Origin: an uncultured Alistipes sp.
GTDB taxonomy: Bacteria > Bacteroidota > Bacteroidia > Bacteroidales > Rikenellaceae
Assembly: GCA_944321175.1 (NCBI GenBank)
Contig: CALUKI010000001.1
Span: 51,835 to 115,834, forward strand
Length of the DNA stretch: 64,000 nucleotides
Direction of reading: 5' to 3'
Position numbers and translations under genes: made by a program. Numbering within the stretch: the stretch's first letter is position 1; each line of letters starts with the position of its first letter. This document shows positions 63,909 to 64,000 of the stretch, piece by piece. The notes under the pieces were generated by a model. The model searched no databases. It had not been told where the DNA came from and saw only the letters and a list, made by a program, of their open reading frames with translations.

Positions 63909-64000
<92 letters not shown>

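Overview
The window reads as the chromosome of a Bacteroidota gut-type bacterium, most likely Alistipes or a close Rikenellaceae relative. The reasons are the GC-rich coding sequence, many -7 boxes of the Bacteroidota type TAnnTTTG (TATATTTG, TATCTTTG, TACCTTTG) in front of genes, weak Shine-Dalgarno signals, and families typical of the phylum: DUF1080/Gfo-Idh-MocA pairs, an NVEAL peptide with a TolB-like propeller lipoprotein, TonB receptors with a carboxypeptidase-regulatory-like domain, tandem OmpH chaperones beside bamA, and a lipoprotein TamA-like protein. Most of the window is housekeeping. There is no CRISPR array, transposase, prophage or tRNA gene that I can see; a partial 5S rRNA gene lies at the right edge.

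Left part (1-24 kb): a sugar-oxidation locus (two Gfo/Idh/MocA dehydrogenases flanking a HEAT-repeat/DUF1080 protein, matching the 3-keto-glycoside pathway), a secreted S1/P1 nuclease, deoC, an OmpA/TPR lipoprotein, rpsO-pnp, apbE with a lipid kinase, a small CPIC-motif membrane protein followed by a TonB-dependent receptor, a compact XRE regulator / MvaI-BcnI-type endonuclease / DUF4886 hydrolase cluster without a methyltransferase, yebC, surE with a NarX/NarL-type two-component system, and a lipocalin-like lipoprotein behind a poly-G and purine-rich leader.

Middle part (24-46 kb): pgi diverges from the cell-shape operon mreBCD-mrdA-rodA; then a Ca2+-type P-type ATPase; then an AT-rich islet with an NVEAL peptide gene and a propeller lipoprotein whose signal peptide and mature domain are put in different frames by a run of ten A's; then a MATE exporter, gdhA, a nitroreductase, a 999-residue receiver/PEP-synthase-like ATP-grasp protein, a GNAT-like protein and gcvT.

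Right part (46-64 kb): rplS, a VOC protein, tsaC, a thioesterase, an EamA transporter, cca-pdxJ (overlapping), nadK diverging from pdxJ, uppS-bamA-ompH-ompH (envelope assembly), an alpha/beta hydrolase, a small charged protein, dapF-nitroreductase-TamA-like (tightly packed), and the 3' end of a 5S rRNA gene on the minus strand.

The most unusual signals are the A10 frameshift tract in the propeller lipoprotein (a candidate phase or slippage switch), the solitary endonuclease with an apparent Lys-to-Arg change in its active site, the receiver-plus-ATP-grasp protein that lacks the phosphohistidine domain, and four separate G/C runs of exactly nine in non-coding DNA. All family assignments are from reading the sequence; no database search was run.
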